From Dactylorhiza incarnata (lineage: Eukaryota > Streptophyta > Magnoliopsida > Asparagales > Orchidaceae): a DNA stretch of 64,000 nt. The position numbers and the translations under genes are program-made. The notes under the pieces are model-generated. The model was not told where the DNA came from and made no database searches. It worked only from the letters and a program-made list of their open reading frames with translations. Where the stretch lies: positions 206,319 to 270,318 of the forward strand of contig JAWHQI010000734.1 in the NCBI GenBank assembly GCA_033032865.1, in the 5' to 3' direction. Shown piece by piece: positions 8,588 through 17,607 of the stretch (the first letter of the stretch is position 1; the number at the start of each line of letters is the position of its first letter).

Positions 8588-10561
8588 CTAGCCTTGGCTT
8601 TGGTTATGTCTGCGCGAAGGCTTCGCCCTTATTTTCAGGCTCATTCCATCCAAGTTGTTACAGATCATCCTCTAAAAAATATTCTTGAAAAGCCAGATCA
8701 TTCAGGGAGGTTGGCAAAATGGGCTATTGAACTAAGTGAATTTGAGATATCGTGCATTCCCCGAACAGCAATCAAAGCGCAAATCTTGGCAGACTTCCTG
8801 GTAGATACAACAGAGCTTAGTCCAGAACAGGTGGTACGATCTCCTCTGGCTTGGATCATTTACGTGGATGGGGCTTCTGGCAAAAACTCCGTGGGAGCCG
8901 GAGTAGTATTGATCAGTCCAAATGGCATCAGGCTGGAGCAAGCTGTCAAGTTCTTCTTCCCAGTTATGAATAACCAGGCAGAATATGAAGCACTTCTGGC
9001 TGGGCTAAGGCTCGCGAAAGAGTTGGGTATAGAATATGTACATGTTAGAACTGATTCATTGGTGATGGCTTCCCAGGTCTTGGGAAATTATGAGACAAGG
9101 GAGCCGATTCTGCGAAGGTATCTGCTATTAGCCAAAAAGGAAATCGGAAGATTCAAGTCATTTATTATCGAGCACATCCCAAGAACGCAAAATGAGGAGG
9201 CAGATGAATTGTCGAAGTTCGGTCTTCCATCAGGGGGAGTGACCTTTGAACTCTTTCATCCGGCAATAGACGAGGCAGAACTCTTGCAAATTGATCATAA
9301 TCCTTCATGGAAGGATCCTTATGAGTTGTTCCTATCAAAAGGGGAGTTTCACCATTCCATCAAAGATCGGAGAAGATTCAAAAGGAAGGCGGCATATTAT
9401 TATCTAATAGCAGGAGTACTCTACAGAAAAACTTTGATTTCCCCCTCAGCACGATGTGTTTCAGAAGAAGAGATCCCTATCGTACTTCAGGAAGTTCATT
9501 CTGGGGAATGTGGTAGCCATTCAGGGGCAAAAACCTTAGAAAAGAGGATCCTGCGGCAGGGATATTTTTGGCCGACCATGAGAAAGGATGCTGAGGCATT
9601 TGCCAGGCGGTGTGTGCAGTGCCAAAAATTCGCTCCTCTTCAGCATCTGCCCGCTCAGTCGCTTAGGTCAATAACGGCGCCCTGGCCCTTTGCAGTTTGG
9701 GGGATGGATCTCATCAGACCCTTTCCAATGGCTAGCGGTCAGCGCCGCTTTATCATAGTGATGATTGACTACTTTAGCAAGTGGATCAAGGCTAAGGCAC
9801 TGGCAAGAACTACTACCCAAATCATCAGAAACTTCATGTGGGGAGAAATTGTCTGCGGACACGGAATTCCGCTGGCAATTGTCACTGATAATGGTCCACA
9901 ATTCAATAACCCTGAGATGATAAAATTTTGCGACCAGGTTGGAATTGACCTGCGGTTTTCCTCAGTACATCATCCAAGGACCAATGGTCAGGTAGAAGCA
10001 GCCAACACGCGAATCCAGCAGCTCCTGATGAAAAAAGATTGCAATCAGAAAGGAAACTGGGCAGATCAACTTCCTTCCATCCTTTGGACTCTTCGTACTA
10101 CTCCATCTTCAGCTACAGGGGAAACACCATTCAAACTGTCTCATGGCTCGGAGGCTGTTATTCCTGTGGAGTTTGAGGTGGCCACTCCAAGAGTTGTGTA
10201 CGGAAAAGAAGGAGGAGAAGCGTGGGTAGAATACAATGACGAGGCTATCAAGTACAGTTTAGATCTAATTGAAGAACTTCAGGATGAGGCAACAATCAGG
10301 CAAGAAGAAGTTAAAAGGAGGATGACAAAGTACTTTGACAAAAATGTCAGGGTAAAGCATTTTATTGTCGGCGACGTTGTATTGAAAAAGGTTGATGCAG
10401 CAGCCCGAGCAGGTAATGTCGGGAAGTTAAACCCTAATTGGGCTGGACCTTTAATCATCAAGGAGGCATTAAAAAGTGGGGCTTATCGCCTCCAAACAAG
10501 CGAAGGAGAAGACATCCCGCGCACCTGGAGTGGTGACGATCTCAAACGGTTCAATCCTTGA
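8588..10561 (+). CDS. pol: Partial pol of element D: RNase H, second RNase H and integrase
   Basis: The frame is open from the E insertion point to TGA at 10559-10561, about 657 codons, and lacks gag, protease and reverse transcriptase, which lie beyond E. It begins with the end of the retroviral-type RNase H (LALALVMSARRLRPYFQAH). A second, archaeal-type RNase H follows from about residue 87, with YVDGASG, NNQAEYEA, RTDSLVMASQ and EEADELSKFG supplying its acidic residues. The integrase has the HHCC zinc-binding region (HSGECGSHSG ... CVQCQKF), D and D in GMDLIRPF and TDNGPQF, E in NGQVEAAN, and a C-terminal GPLIIKEALKSGAYRL element of the GPY/F type. There is no chromodomain. MDLIRPF has Arg where the other copies have Gly. 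The open frame despite the disruption suggests that the E insertion is recent. Confidence 0.88.
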   Translation, partial: LALALVMSARRLRPYFQAHSIQVVTDHPLKNILEKPDHSGRLAKWAIELSEFEISCIPRTAIKAQILADFLVDTTELSPEQVVRSPLAWIIYVDGASGKNSVGAGVVLISPNGIRLEQAVKFFFPVMNNQAEYEALLAGLRLAKELGIEYVHVRTDSLVMASQVLGNYETREPILRRYLLLAKKEIGRFKSFIIEHIPRTQNEEADELSKFGLPSGGVTFELFHPAIDEAELLQIDHNPSWKDPYELFLSKGEFHHSIKDRRRFKRKAAYYYLIAGVLYRKTLISPSARCVSEEEIPIVLQEVHSGECGSHSGAKTLEKRILRQGYFWPTMRKDAEAFARRCVQCQKFAPLQHLPAQSLRSITAPWPFAVWGMDLIRPFPMASGQRRFIIVMIDYFSKWIKAKALARTTTQIIRNFMWGEIVCGHGIPLAIVTDNGPQFNNPEMIKFCDQVGIDLRFSSVHHPRTNGQVEAANTRIQQLLMKKDCNQKGNWADQLPSILWTLRTTPSSATGETPFKLSHGSEAVIPVEFEVATPRVVYGKEGGEAWVEYNDEAIKYSLDLIEELQDEATIRQEEVKRRMTKYFDKNVRVKHFIVGDVVLKKVDAAARAGNVGKLNPNWAGPLIIKEALKSGAYRLQTSEGEDIPRTWSGDDLKRFNP

Positions 10562-10909
10562 AATGTCTTCCTTACTTTTCTACAGTTTTTTGGGATATTT
10601 TAATAAGAAGCTCCATACTGACACTTCTCCATGTCTGAGGTTTCGTTTCTGCATTTTCTCATATATCAAACTCACTGAACCACGGAGACATCGCCAAGTT
10701 CTGCTCGAACCTCCTCGGATTGTAGTCATTAGCGTAAAACCATGAAGATCATGTGTAGCGGGGAGCTTTCGCACACGTGTAGTGATAGCTTGCCAATTCC
10801 CGTGCGGTGGTCTTCAGAACCTTGGATCCCGGCTGATATCCGACACACCCCTGCATCAAGGGAGGTCTAGGTGAATGTTGGCTCTATCATGCCCCGAGGG
10901 GGATATAAT
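10562..10909 (+). other. Conserved non-coding leader of the pol-antisense spacer (D)
   Basis: No gene is seen. The stretch is collinear with 52715-53064 in element B, including CACACGTGTAGTG and GGATCCCGGC, although small indels exclude a shared reading frame. It leads into the tandem stem-loops. Confidence 0.6.
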
Positions 10910-11328
10910 TACAGCTTCGATGATCCTTCTGAGGAAAGCAATGTCGGTATAGCCCCCGCGGCATAACCACACCTGCCCAACTGATCGTCTTAGTCTGTGA
11001 CTATCGAATACTCCAAGGTACTCTCAAGCGATGCCTAAGCGGGACCCACAAATGAGTTGATCTCTCTGAGGAAAGCAATGTTCGCCGCCTAGGCCCACCT
11101 GCCCAATTGATCAACTCGGCTTGTAGCCCTAGGCAAGAGAGCAGTCGAGTCGCTTACAACCCTTATGACCACTTGAGGAAAGCAATGTTCGCCGCCTAGG
11201 CCCACCTGCCCACTTGGTCATCTGGGTCTGTACTTGTTTCTCTTTATTTCTACAGCTCTTATGACCACTTTAGGAAAGCAATGTTCGCCGCCAAGGCCCA
11301 CCTGCCCACTTGGTCATCTGAGCCTGTA
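10910..11328 (+). other. Four tandem stem-loops with a constant loop and copy-specific stems (D)
   Basis: Each unit has an outer stem of the type TACAG/CTGTA, an inner stem and a ~45-nt loop containing GAGGAAAGCAATGTTCGCC and CCCACCTGCCCA. The inner stems are GATGATC/GATCGTC (10919-10925 with 10983-10989, one G-T pair), GAGTTGATC/GATCAACTC (11054-11062 with 11109-11117) and ATGACCA/TGGTCAT (11165-11171 with 11215-11221, and 11261-11267 with 11311-11317). The stems differ in sequence but remain complementary while the loop stays constant. That pattern is expected of a selected RNA structure. The loop holds a further GCC-NN-GGC mini-hairpin whose two central bases vary. Unit 1 has a diverged loop centre. 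I know of no named element with this form. Confidence 0.7.
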
Positions 11329-11459
11329 GATTATCCTTTTTTCTTTACAGGAAGGTATTCACCTCTTATGGTTTTTTGTATGAAACCATTCGGGGAAGGT
11401 ATTATTAAAGCAGGTACAGGTGTTCTTCTATCCTAATAAAGGGTTGTGATACCTAGATC

Positions 11460-12308
11460 GGGCGGTCTGAACTTTCAAACCGAACGGTCTGATTGTGTAT
11501 AAGTTGGGGTATTTCTGGATAATTATATGGTTGCCCGGGTTGTATTCTAACCGGGCGGTCCTGACAATCTTTTATAGGTTGGGCATTTATGGACAATTAT
11601 ATGACTTCCCGGGTTATATTCTAACCGGGCGGGTTCATCCATCCATTATAAATTGGACATTTATGGAGCGAATTATATTATTGCCCGGATCGTGTTCTGA
11701 CCGGTCGGGTTTATCAATCCCTCCATTCTGTTGAATTGGATATTTCTGGATCTGAATATATTGCTCGGGTTTGTATTCTAACCGGGCGGGCATTACATAT
11801 CTCTTACAGTTAATTGGGTTGGATATCTCAAGACCTAAACATCTGATCGCCCGGATTATTCTTCAAATCGATCGAGTGGAACTATTTCTTAAAGCAAAAT
11901 GTTATGATTCGTTATTTACATCAGCAAGGATAAAATATGTCTGAATGATAAGAAGCTGCCCGGTCCATATTATAGTCGCATGAATCTATATGTTATGGTT
12001 CATATTACCAGAAATCAGACGTGCTGAGACCTAAAGGAGTAATCGCACGGTTCGAATATAAATCGTCCAAGATCATCAAATCATCACTTATGCTCAGATC
12101 AAAGTAACCGCACGGCTAGATCATGAAAAGCAAAAGGTGAAAAGAAAGAAAAGAAACAAGACATCAGCCACAAGTAAGTAATACTAAAAGGTCGATCAAA
12201 CAGGTAAAATTTCTATTCATTTCTTTAAATATTTTGACAAAACGTTAACCGCCCGGCTAACAAATAAAGACCGACGATTATACAAAAATGAAGCTAAAAA
12301 CAAAGGCA
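11460..12308 (+). other. AT-rich spacer with repeated CCGGGTT/AACCGGG hairpins (D)
   Basis: No gene is seen. Imperfect units of ~70-85 bp recur from about 11500 to 11860. Each contains a left half such as CCCGGGTT, then about 7 nt, then AACCGGGC, preceded by TTGGATATTTCTGGA-like sequence. The same family of units is at 53560-54320 in B. From about 11900 to 12308 the sequence is AT-rich with several ACCG...CGG motifs and leads to the 3' end of antisense gene 1. Confidence 0.55.
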
Positions 12309-14176
12309 TTATTCTGCCGACTTCTTCTTCTTCTTCTTGACAGGAGAAATCGAGTCCGCATCAACGTCGGGCGAATAACCTTCACTTGACTTGGAAGAAT
12401 AGTCCGATGAATCGCTACCACTAGACCGCCCGGTCTTGCTAGCAGAGCCAGTTGTTCCAGAGGACAAGCTGTCCTCCTCATCATCATCATCAGCATCATC
12501 ATCCGCGTCGACCTCCTCAGCGGCTTCACCACATCTATCACCTCCTTGATGGAGTACGATCTCCCTGCCCGCATCGGCTTCAGCCTCCTCGCCTACCTTG
12601 GCTTTTCCCTTCTGCCTTCGGCTGATCTCATCGAGCTGAACCTTCAGGGCAGGGAAGAGGTCGGAGAAGGTAGTACCCCCGAATCCTTCGCACAGACCGC
12701 CCCGGTCTTCCATAAGGCCCAAAGCTTTGTTGATCCCTTGGGCCACATGAGGCAACACCTCGTCTTGGAAGGCCGGGTTGGTCATCTCATATTGTTTCTG
12801 CGAAAAAGAAAAGAAACATATTAAATCAGGTCGCTCGGTCTGAATAAAAGAAGTCGCATCATCGTTTGTCAAACTCACCGCCACGACTTCTTGAAGCCGC
12901 GCGTTCTCTTCTTGAAGCCGCGCATTCTCCGCGACCTGCTCCTCGTATTTCTTCTCCAGAAGTTTCTGGACAGAAAACAGCCGCCTGTGCGACAAGGCAT
13001 GAAGTGATTGGCCGCGAACCCCCATGCGCCGGCTTGCGCCGCTAGCCGGGGAAGCTCTTCTTCCGGGGTCTTCCTCAGTTTCTTCAAAGTCTTTTGGCCA
13101 TACATAGCGGCCCCGGCAGCTAGCGCATGGCGGTTAATTTTGTCACTCCCCCATGCGGGAAGTGCAGTGGACACCCGAATGCGGCTCCCATCCCTATGCC
13201 AGAGGACAGTCGGGTTGCCCTGCAGGTCGGGCGGGTTTCCGCAGGAACGAAGGAGCTCATATTCATAAGAGGACACCGGGCCCTCTTCCTCTGATGATGG
13301 CGACCTGTTTCGCCGCTGTCTTTTCTCCCTCTGGGTCAAAACCGGGACGGCTGGAGTGACCGGCTTGTTCGCAGGGACGATGCGGGCAGCTGCAAGGTAA
13401 GATAAGAAGTTTTAACAAAGCAGTCCGCGCGGTCATATACAAGCGGTCTAAAAGAACTTACTGTGCTCGGGGAGGACATCCTCTAGCTCTGAGAACAATG
13501 GGATGTAATGATTAATGTCCAACCGCTCGTTCTCAAGGAAAGTGAAGGTGTCCTTCTCGATCTGTCCAACCTGGGGGATCTGGAAGGCCTCTTCCCCACG
13601 AACTTGCGGGTTGGTTTGCAACAGCCCGAAGTTGCCTTCGAGCATCACGAACCGCTCCGACCAGTCCGAGACCTTGTTCGCCAGGTTGACAATTTTCAGT
13701 CCGTGGCATCCAAAGTAGAGATGCCCCCTGAAAGTTGAAGTCCCCACGGCGGAGACAACCCGCACCGAGAAGAACTTCCTGAAAAGGTCAAGAGAAAAAC
13801 TGGTTTGCTCGAACCGGAGGTAAGATATGAAACTGTATATGGAGGCGATGGAGTTCGGTGGAAGTTGGCCGGGTACAACCCCGTAATGGTCGAAGATGGC
13901 TATGACTTCATGTGGCAGCAGAAATTTGAAGCCATATTCGAAGTGGTCGACTGGGACGGCTATTTGGTGCGGATTTGAAGAGTTAATCCGCTCGTCGCGT
14001 ATAGGGAGCCGCGCGAGCAGGTTACTCCCTGCCATGTGTTTCGCAATGAATTCATCCAGTTCGCTCTGGGTGAGTCGGCACTCTGGGTGGTCCGCCGAAT
14101 GAAAGGCTAAGGCCGCATCCGCTCGAACGGCTTTAACCTTAACAGGCCGCTGCGACATGTTCTTAGATCGCGCCAT
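12309..14176 (-). pseudogene. Antisense gene 1 of element D: three-exon Transposase_28-like gene with one frameshift
   Basis: Exon 1 (13462-14176) starts MARSKNMSQRPVKVKAVRA and encodes the gypsy-type transposon domain (HYGVVPGQLPPNSIASIYSF, then FRGHLYFGCHGLKIVNLANK). Exon 2 (12879-13389) contains TQREKRQRRNRSPSSEEE, NPTVLWHRDGSRIRVSTALP and the start of a coiled coil. Exon 3 (12309-12797) ends in an acidic, Ser-rich tail and SPVKKKKKKSAE. The introns have CACA|GTAAGT ... CCTTGCAG and GTGGCG|GTGAGT ... TTCGCAG boundaries, and both joins keep the frame (phases 1 and 0). A single base is missing near 13007 compared with B and E (CAAGGC-ATG), which shifts exon 2. Apart from that, the gene is intact. 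The cellular role is unknown. The basic C-terminus suggests a nuclear protein. Confidence 0.8.
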
Positions 14177-14211
14177 CTGGAAATCGTAAAAATGACTTCG
14201 AATAGTCCCTA

Positions 14212-14217
14212 CTTATA
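14212..14217 (-). promoter_or_regulatory. TATA box of antisense gene 1 (D)
   Basis: The minus strand reads TCTATAAGTAGGGAC, about 35 bp before the ATG at 14176. It is conserved in E and B. Confidence 0.6.
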
Positions 14218-14530
14218 GATTTTTACGATCTGCGAATAGTAAAATTATGCTACGGCTATACATTTCTAACCGCGCGGTCAATTGCCTGCATGGTTAGATT
14301 CATCAGAAAAACAAAAGAAGCAAAGGAAATAGAAGCAAGTACACATCACAGATCGTGCGACCTGAAATCAGTTCGGATAAGGCACAAAAGAAACAGAACA
14401 CAAACACAGCGGCTAAAACAAGAACCCGCACGGGTTATTCAAATAAAAGATAAAATAAAAAGAAGCATTGCTCAAACAAAGGCCGAATCAACAAGCCACA
14501 TTTATAATACAAATTGTTCTCAAAAGCCGA
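14218..14530. other. Spacer between antisense genes (D)
   Basis: No gene is seen. The sequence is A-rich, with AACCGCGCGGTC near 14270, and is collinear with the spacers of E and B. Confidence 0.6.
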
Positions 14531-16622
14531 TCACGGCTGACGATGTTCGGGGGAGACATCTTCTCTGTGAAGTCGCGCGACCTGGTCGCTGGTGGTGTTC
14601 AGAGGGGAATAAATCTGGCTGGTATGATAATGGAGATGGTTGATTGTGCTATGAAGCCGCCCGGCATCCCTTTCAACCCGCGTAGCGGGAATCATGCGGG
14701 GGGTTGCAGTGGCCTCATCAATCATAGGATCAGCCGCTCGAACCGGGGGAGGATTTGAGCCCGCCCCAACAGTCGGGCGGCTAACAACCTGCATCCCATC
14801 ATTCATACCTCGCCGGCCCGCAGCGACTTCCCTGGTTAACCACAGGAATTTGTCTTGGTAGTATTTCGAGTCTTCCTCGAACTTAGCCGATGTTCTCTTC
14901 TCCTTCTCGAGCTGAGCGGTCATAATGGCGACTTGCGCCACCCTGGCTCTCTTCTCGGCCTCCACCGTAGCTCACGCGGCTTCAAGCTGAGCCTTCAGCG
15001 TCTCTTCAGCCTTCCCCCTCGCCATTCTCTCGGCCTCCAGAGCAATCCGAGTACCGGCCTCCCGGTCTTCCACCTCCTTCAAGCGGGTCCTCGGATTTAC
15101 CAGATCCTCCTCGAGACGCTCGAACAGTTGCGGCCCTTCTTGCGAAGTCGTCGCACGGATTGATATCGGGGGGACTAATGGAGGCAGGCTGGCCTCAAGA
15201 TCGCCCGGCTTCACGATCTGCTCCTCGCTATCTATAAGAGGCCGCTCGGGTTATAAGGAGCAAGAGCATACAACGCCATAAACATACAAACTGAACATAA
15301 ATATAAGATCAATGCCTGGGCGCACAGGCCGCTTAGACCGTTCCGGGTCCATCTTCCGACGTTGCTCACGCCAGAGTCTCTCCATTTTCTGCCTAGCGGA
15401 AGGGGACCAGGCCGCTAAGGGAAAGAAGCTCGGCGGCGGGTTCAGTAATTTATTACTGCGAGGCCGCGGGATGAAGAAGAGGACAGCTTTATAATCCGTG
15501 GGACGCTTACCTGGTGCGAAAGGATCAGGCCGCAGCGGCTTGTCCAAAACCCGCTCCGCTCCTTCCTTCTTTGCCATCATTATCTCCTCACCGGTCATCA
15601 CCGAGGGGACCTCCGCCTGCACTTTCAATACTTCTCCGAGTTCCCTCGCTCTTTTTTCGACCTCCAGGGCGGTCCGGGAGCAGCCTCTCGCTCTTCGACC
15701 TCCAGGGCGGTCCGGGCAGCAGCTTCCCGCTCTTCGACCTCCGACCGAGCGGTCTCCTCAGGATGGGCTGTGTTATCTGTAGTGGAAACAACTCGCTTTG
15801 AAGACATTGGGCTGTCAAGAAGCTTATCTCGCCCCATCAGCTCATCCATGTCCTGAAAGATCCCATTAAGTGATAAGCTACTCGCCGAGTCCGGAGGCAG
15901 GTCGCCTGGTTTCACATCAGGGGTAGCAGGCGAGTCATTTACCTTAGCGGGTGGAGGAGTCGCTAGGCCAAGCTCTTCTTTTAACCGCGAATTGGTCTGG
16001 AGGAGGGATTCGGCCGGTTTCTTAAAGGCCGCCCTTTCCTTGTAGGCTAGTTTCTTGACCCTCTTGGTTATTCGCTCGGTCGCTGACTCGGTCTTCTTCC
16101 TTTTCCTCTCTTTTTTGCCCGGAGCTGGGCTAACCTCTTTGGGGGGACTGGGGTAGTCATCCACGGACAAAGGAGCACTCAGTTCGCCCGGCCTTGGAGA
16201 ATTAACCGCCTCCTCCCCCAAGTCTCTGACTAGCAAATGGGGGTTCCCGGATGGGGTGATTTCCATGTCAAACGAGTCGGCCTCGCCGACCTTCTTCGAA
16301 GGGCTATTGGAGTCAACTTTTCCAGAAGGGGCGACCTCCCCTTTGTTCAGCGGCTAGCAGCCGGTTGGCCAAGATCGTTGGGGGGAGGCCCCGAACTGTC
16401 CGCCGCGGGCTCCGTAGGAGTCTTGGGAATTGTTGAGCCTACTACGGACTTGGAATTGTCCGCCGCGGCTTTCTCAGCCCGTTTCTTCTTTTTTCGGTCT
16501 TTCTGGTCCTGCTGTTCTTTTTCCTTCTGCGACCTCTCAGTCGATTCGCGCCTTTTACCTTCCACCTTCTTCTGATCTCCGGCGGGATCCACGCTGTCTA
16601 ACACGGCGTCTAAGAAATCCAT
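14531..16622 (-). pseudogene. Antisense gene 2 of element D, with several frameshifts
   Basis: The gene starts MDFLDAVLDSVDPAGDQ at 16622 and ends at the conserved LHYHTSQIY tail. Relative to E it has lost one base near 16352, and it is shifted again near 15680 within the EEREAAARTALEV repeat (two units here). It also has a stop near 14968. The candidate intron is bounded by CAG|GTAAG near 15507 and TTATAG near 15233, and the intervening sequence has an in-frame stop after the segment that reads FFIPRPRSNKLL. The product would be a basic, coiled-coil protein with the clusters KKERKRKKTES and TKRVKKLAYKERAAFKKP. Confidence 0.72.
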
Positions 16623-16719
16623 GATCGAAGAATTACCGGTCTTAAAAGTTCCAACCGCACCTGGCGAGCAATATCCCGTGATTTCGGAAAAAACTCTGCA
16701 GAATGAGTTCTCTGCCTCT

Positions 16720-16725
16720 CTTATA
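16720..16725 (-). promoter_or_regulatory. TATA-like box of antisense gene 2 (D)
   Basis: The minus strand reads TTCTATAAGAGAGGC about 100 bp before the Met at 16622. Confidence 0.45.
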
Positions 16726-16765
16726 GAATTCAGGGCAAGTCAGAGCGGTCTCCCGGCTAAAGTTT

Positions 16766-16809
16766 ATATTTTCGAAATCCTCTTGAGATTTGAAAATATG
16801 CAGGGATTA
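16766..16809 (+). other. Bulged-G hairpin and polypurine tract (D)
   Basis: The arms at 16766-16779 and 16787-16799 pair with one bulged G. GCAGGGATTA (16800-16809) abuts the LTR. Confidence 0.68.
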
Positions 16810-17607
16810 TGTTTACCCGGAAAACCGCTTCTCGGGTTGGATCATTCTCGGACCGGGCGAACTGCTGGGTCAGGCCGCTGAGTTCCAGGATCGGTAGCTC
16901 TCAGCTCAGGGTAAACCAGACCAGGTGGTCCGAGGTTAGTTTCGGACCGCCCCCAAGAGTGAAAGTCGCCAAAGGCCAAAATAAGAAGGCTATCCGCGGT
17001 CTCAGGAAGGAGGCCGCGCGGGTAGTGCTATAGAGACTACTTGGGTTACCTTCTGAAGATCAGCCAAGCTATGTCCAGAAGACAGACCGCGGTCTCAATC
17101 CAGAGACCGCCCGGTCTGAATCATTGACTTGGTCCCGGTATCTTCAGCCTCAGGCCAGACAGGTCGGAAGAACAAGCCGCCAAGCCGCGCGGCCTCTTTC
17201 TTTTTTCTTCTTTGTGCATTCCGTCACCGCCTGCCCGTTTCTCCTGTACCCGGGCAGGTGGTTATTCTATCCCTTCCCAGTCGGGCAGGCCCCCAAGCCT
17301 ATAAATAGGGGGCGGCACTGTTCACAAGACACGCACTCTCGAATCCAGGAGCTCGCTTGTTTGGGCTGCGGTCTCGAGTTTCACGTCTTGCGGACTGTCT
17401 GACCGGCCGACTTCTCTTTTTCTGCACTTGCAGCCCGCTGTAACCACTTTTTTCTAATCAAAGGAAAGCCCGTCGCAGGAGTGGCATTTGCCGCGGCGGG
17501 CGAAGTCTGGCCTTGACCGCTGCTAGCGGTCTCATTCTCCTGCACAAAAAGTAACCGGCGACCCGCAGCCTCCGGTTTCCCTCGGAGGTGCGATCTCGGA
17601 CTCAACA
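16810..17607 (+). repeat. 3' LTR of element D (798 bp)
   Basis: The LTR runs from TGTTTACCC to CTCAACA. It has a TATA box at 17300-17308 and a hairpin of GCCCGTCGC with GCGGCGGGC at 17468-17501. It closely resembles the E LTR except for an internal deletion near 17030. Its end abuts the integrase coding sequence of element C. Confidence 0.92.
17300..17308 (+). promoter_or_regulatory. LTR TATA box (D)
   Basis: TATAAATAG at the conserved place. Confidence 0.8.

Larger units (their letters stand above)
8588..17607 (+). mobile_element. Element D: 3' two thirds of a Tat-type retrotransposon inserted in C
   Basis: The visible part starts inside the RNase H region of pol, where E interrupts it, and continues through integrase, a structured spacer, antisense genes 1 and 2 and a full 3' LTR ending CTCAACA at 17607. 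The following bases, CAAAC (17608-17612), resume the integrase C-terminal region of element C on the opposite strand, so D is inserted in C. The order of modules is identical to element B. Confidence 0.9.

Noticed and set aside
8588..10561. Element D read as an element with LTR followed directly by pol (internal deletion)
   Set aside because: The LTR at 7743-8587 is preceded by its own polypurine tract and antisense genes, so it is the 3' LTR of E, and D's pol is simply interrupted by it.
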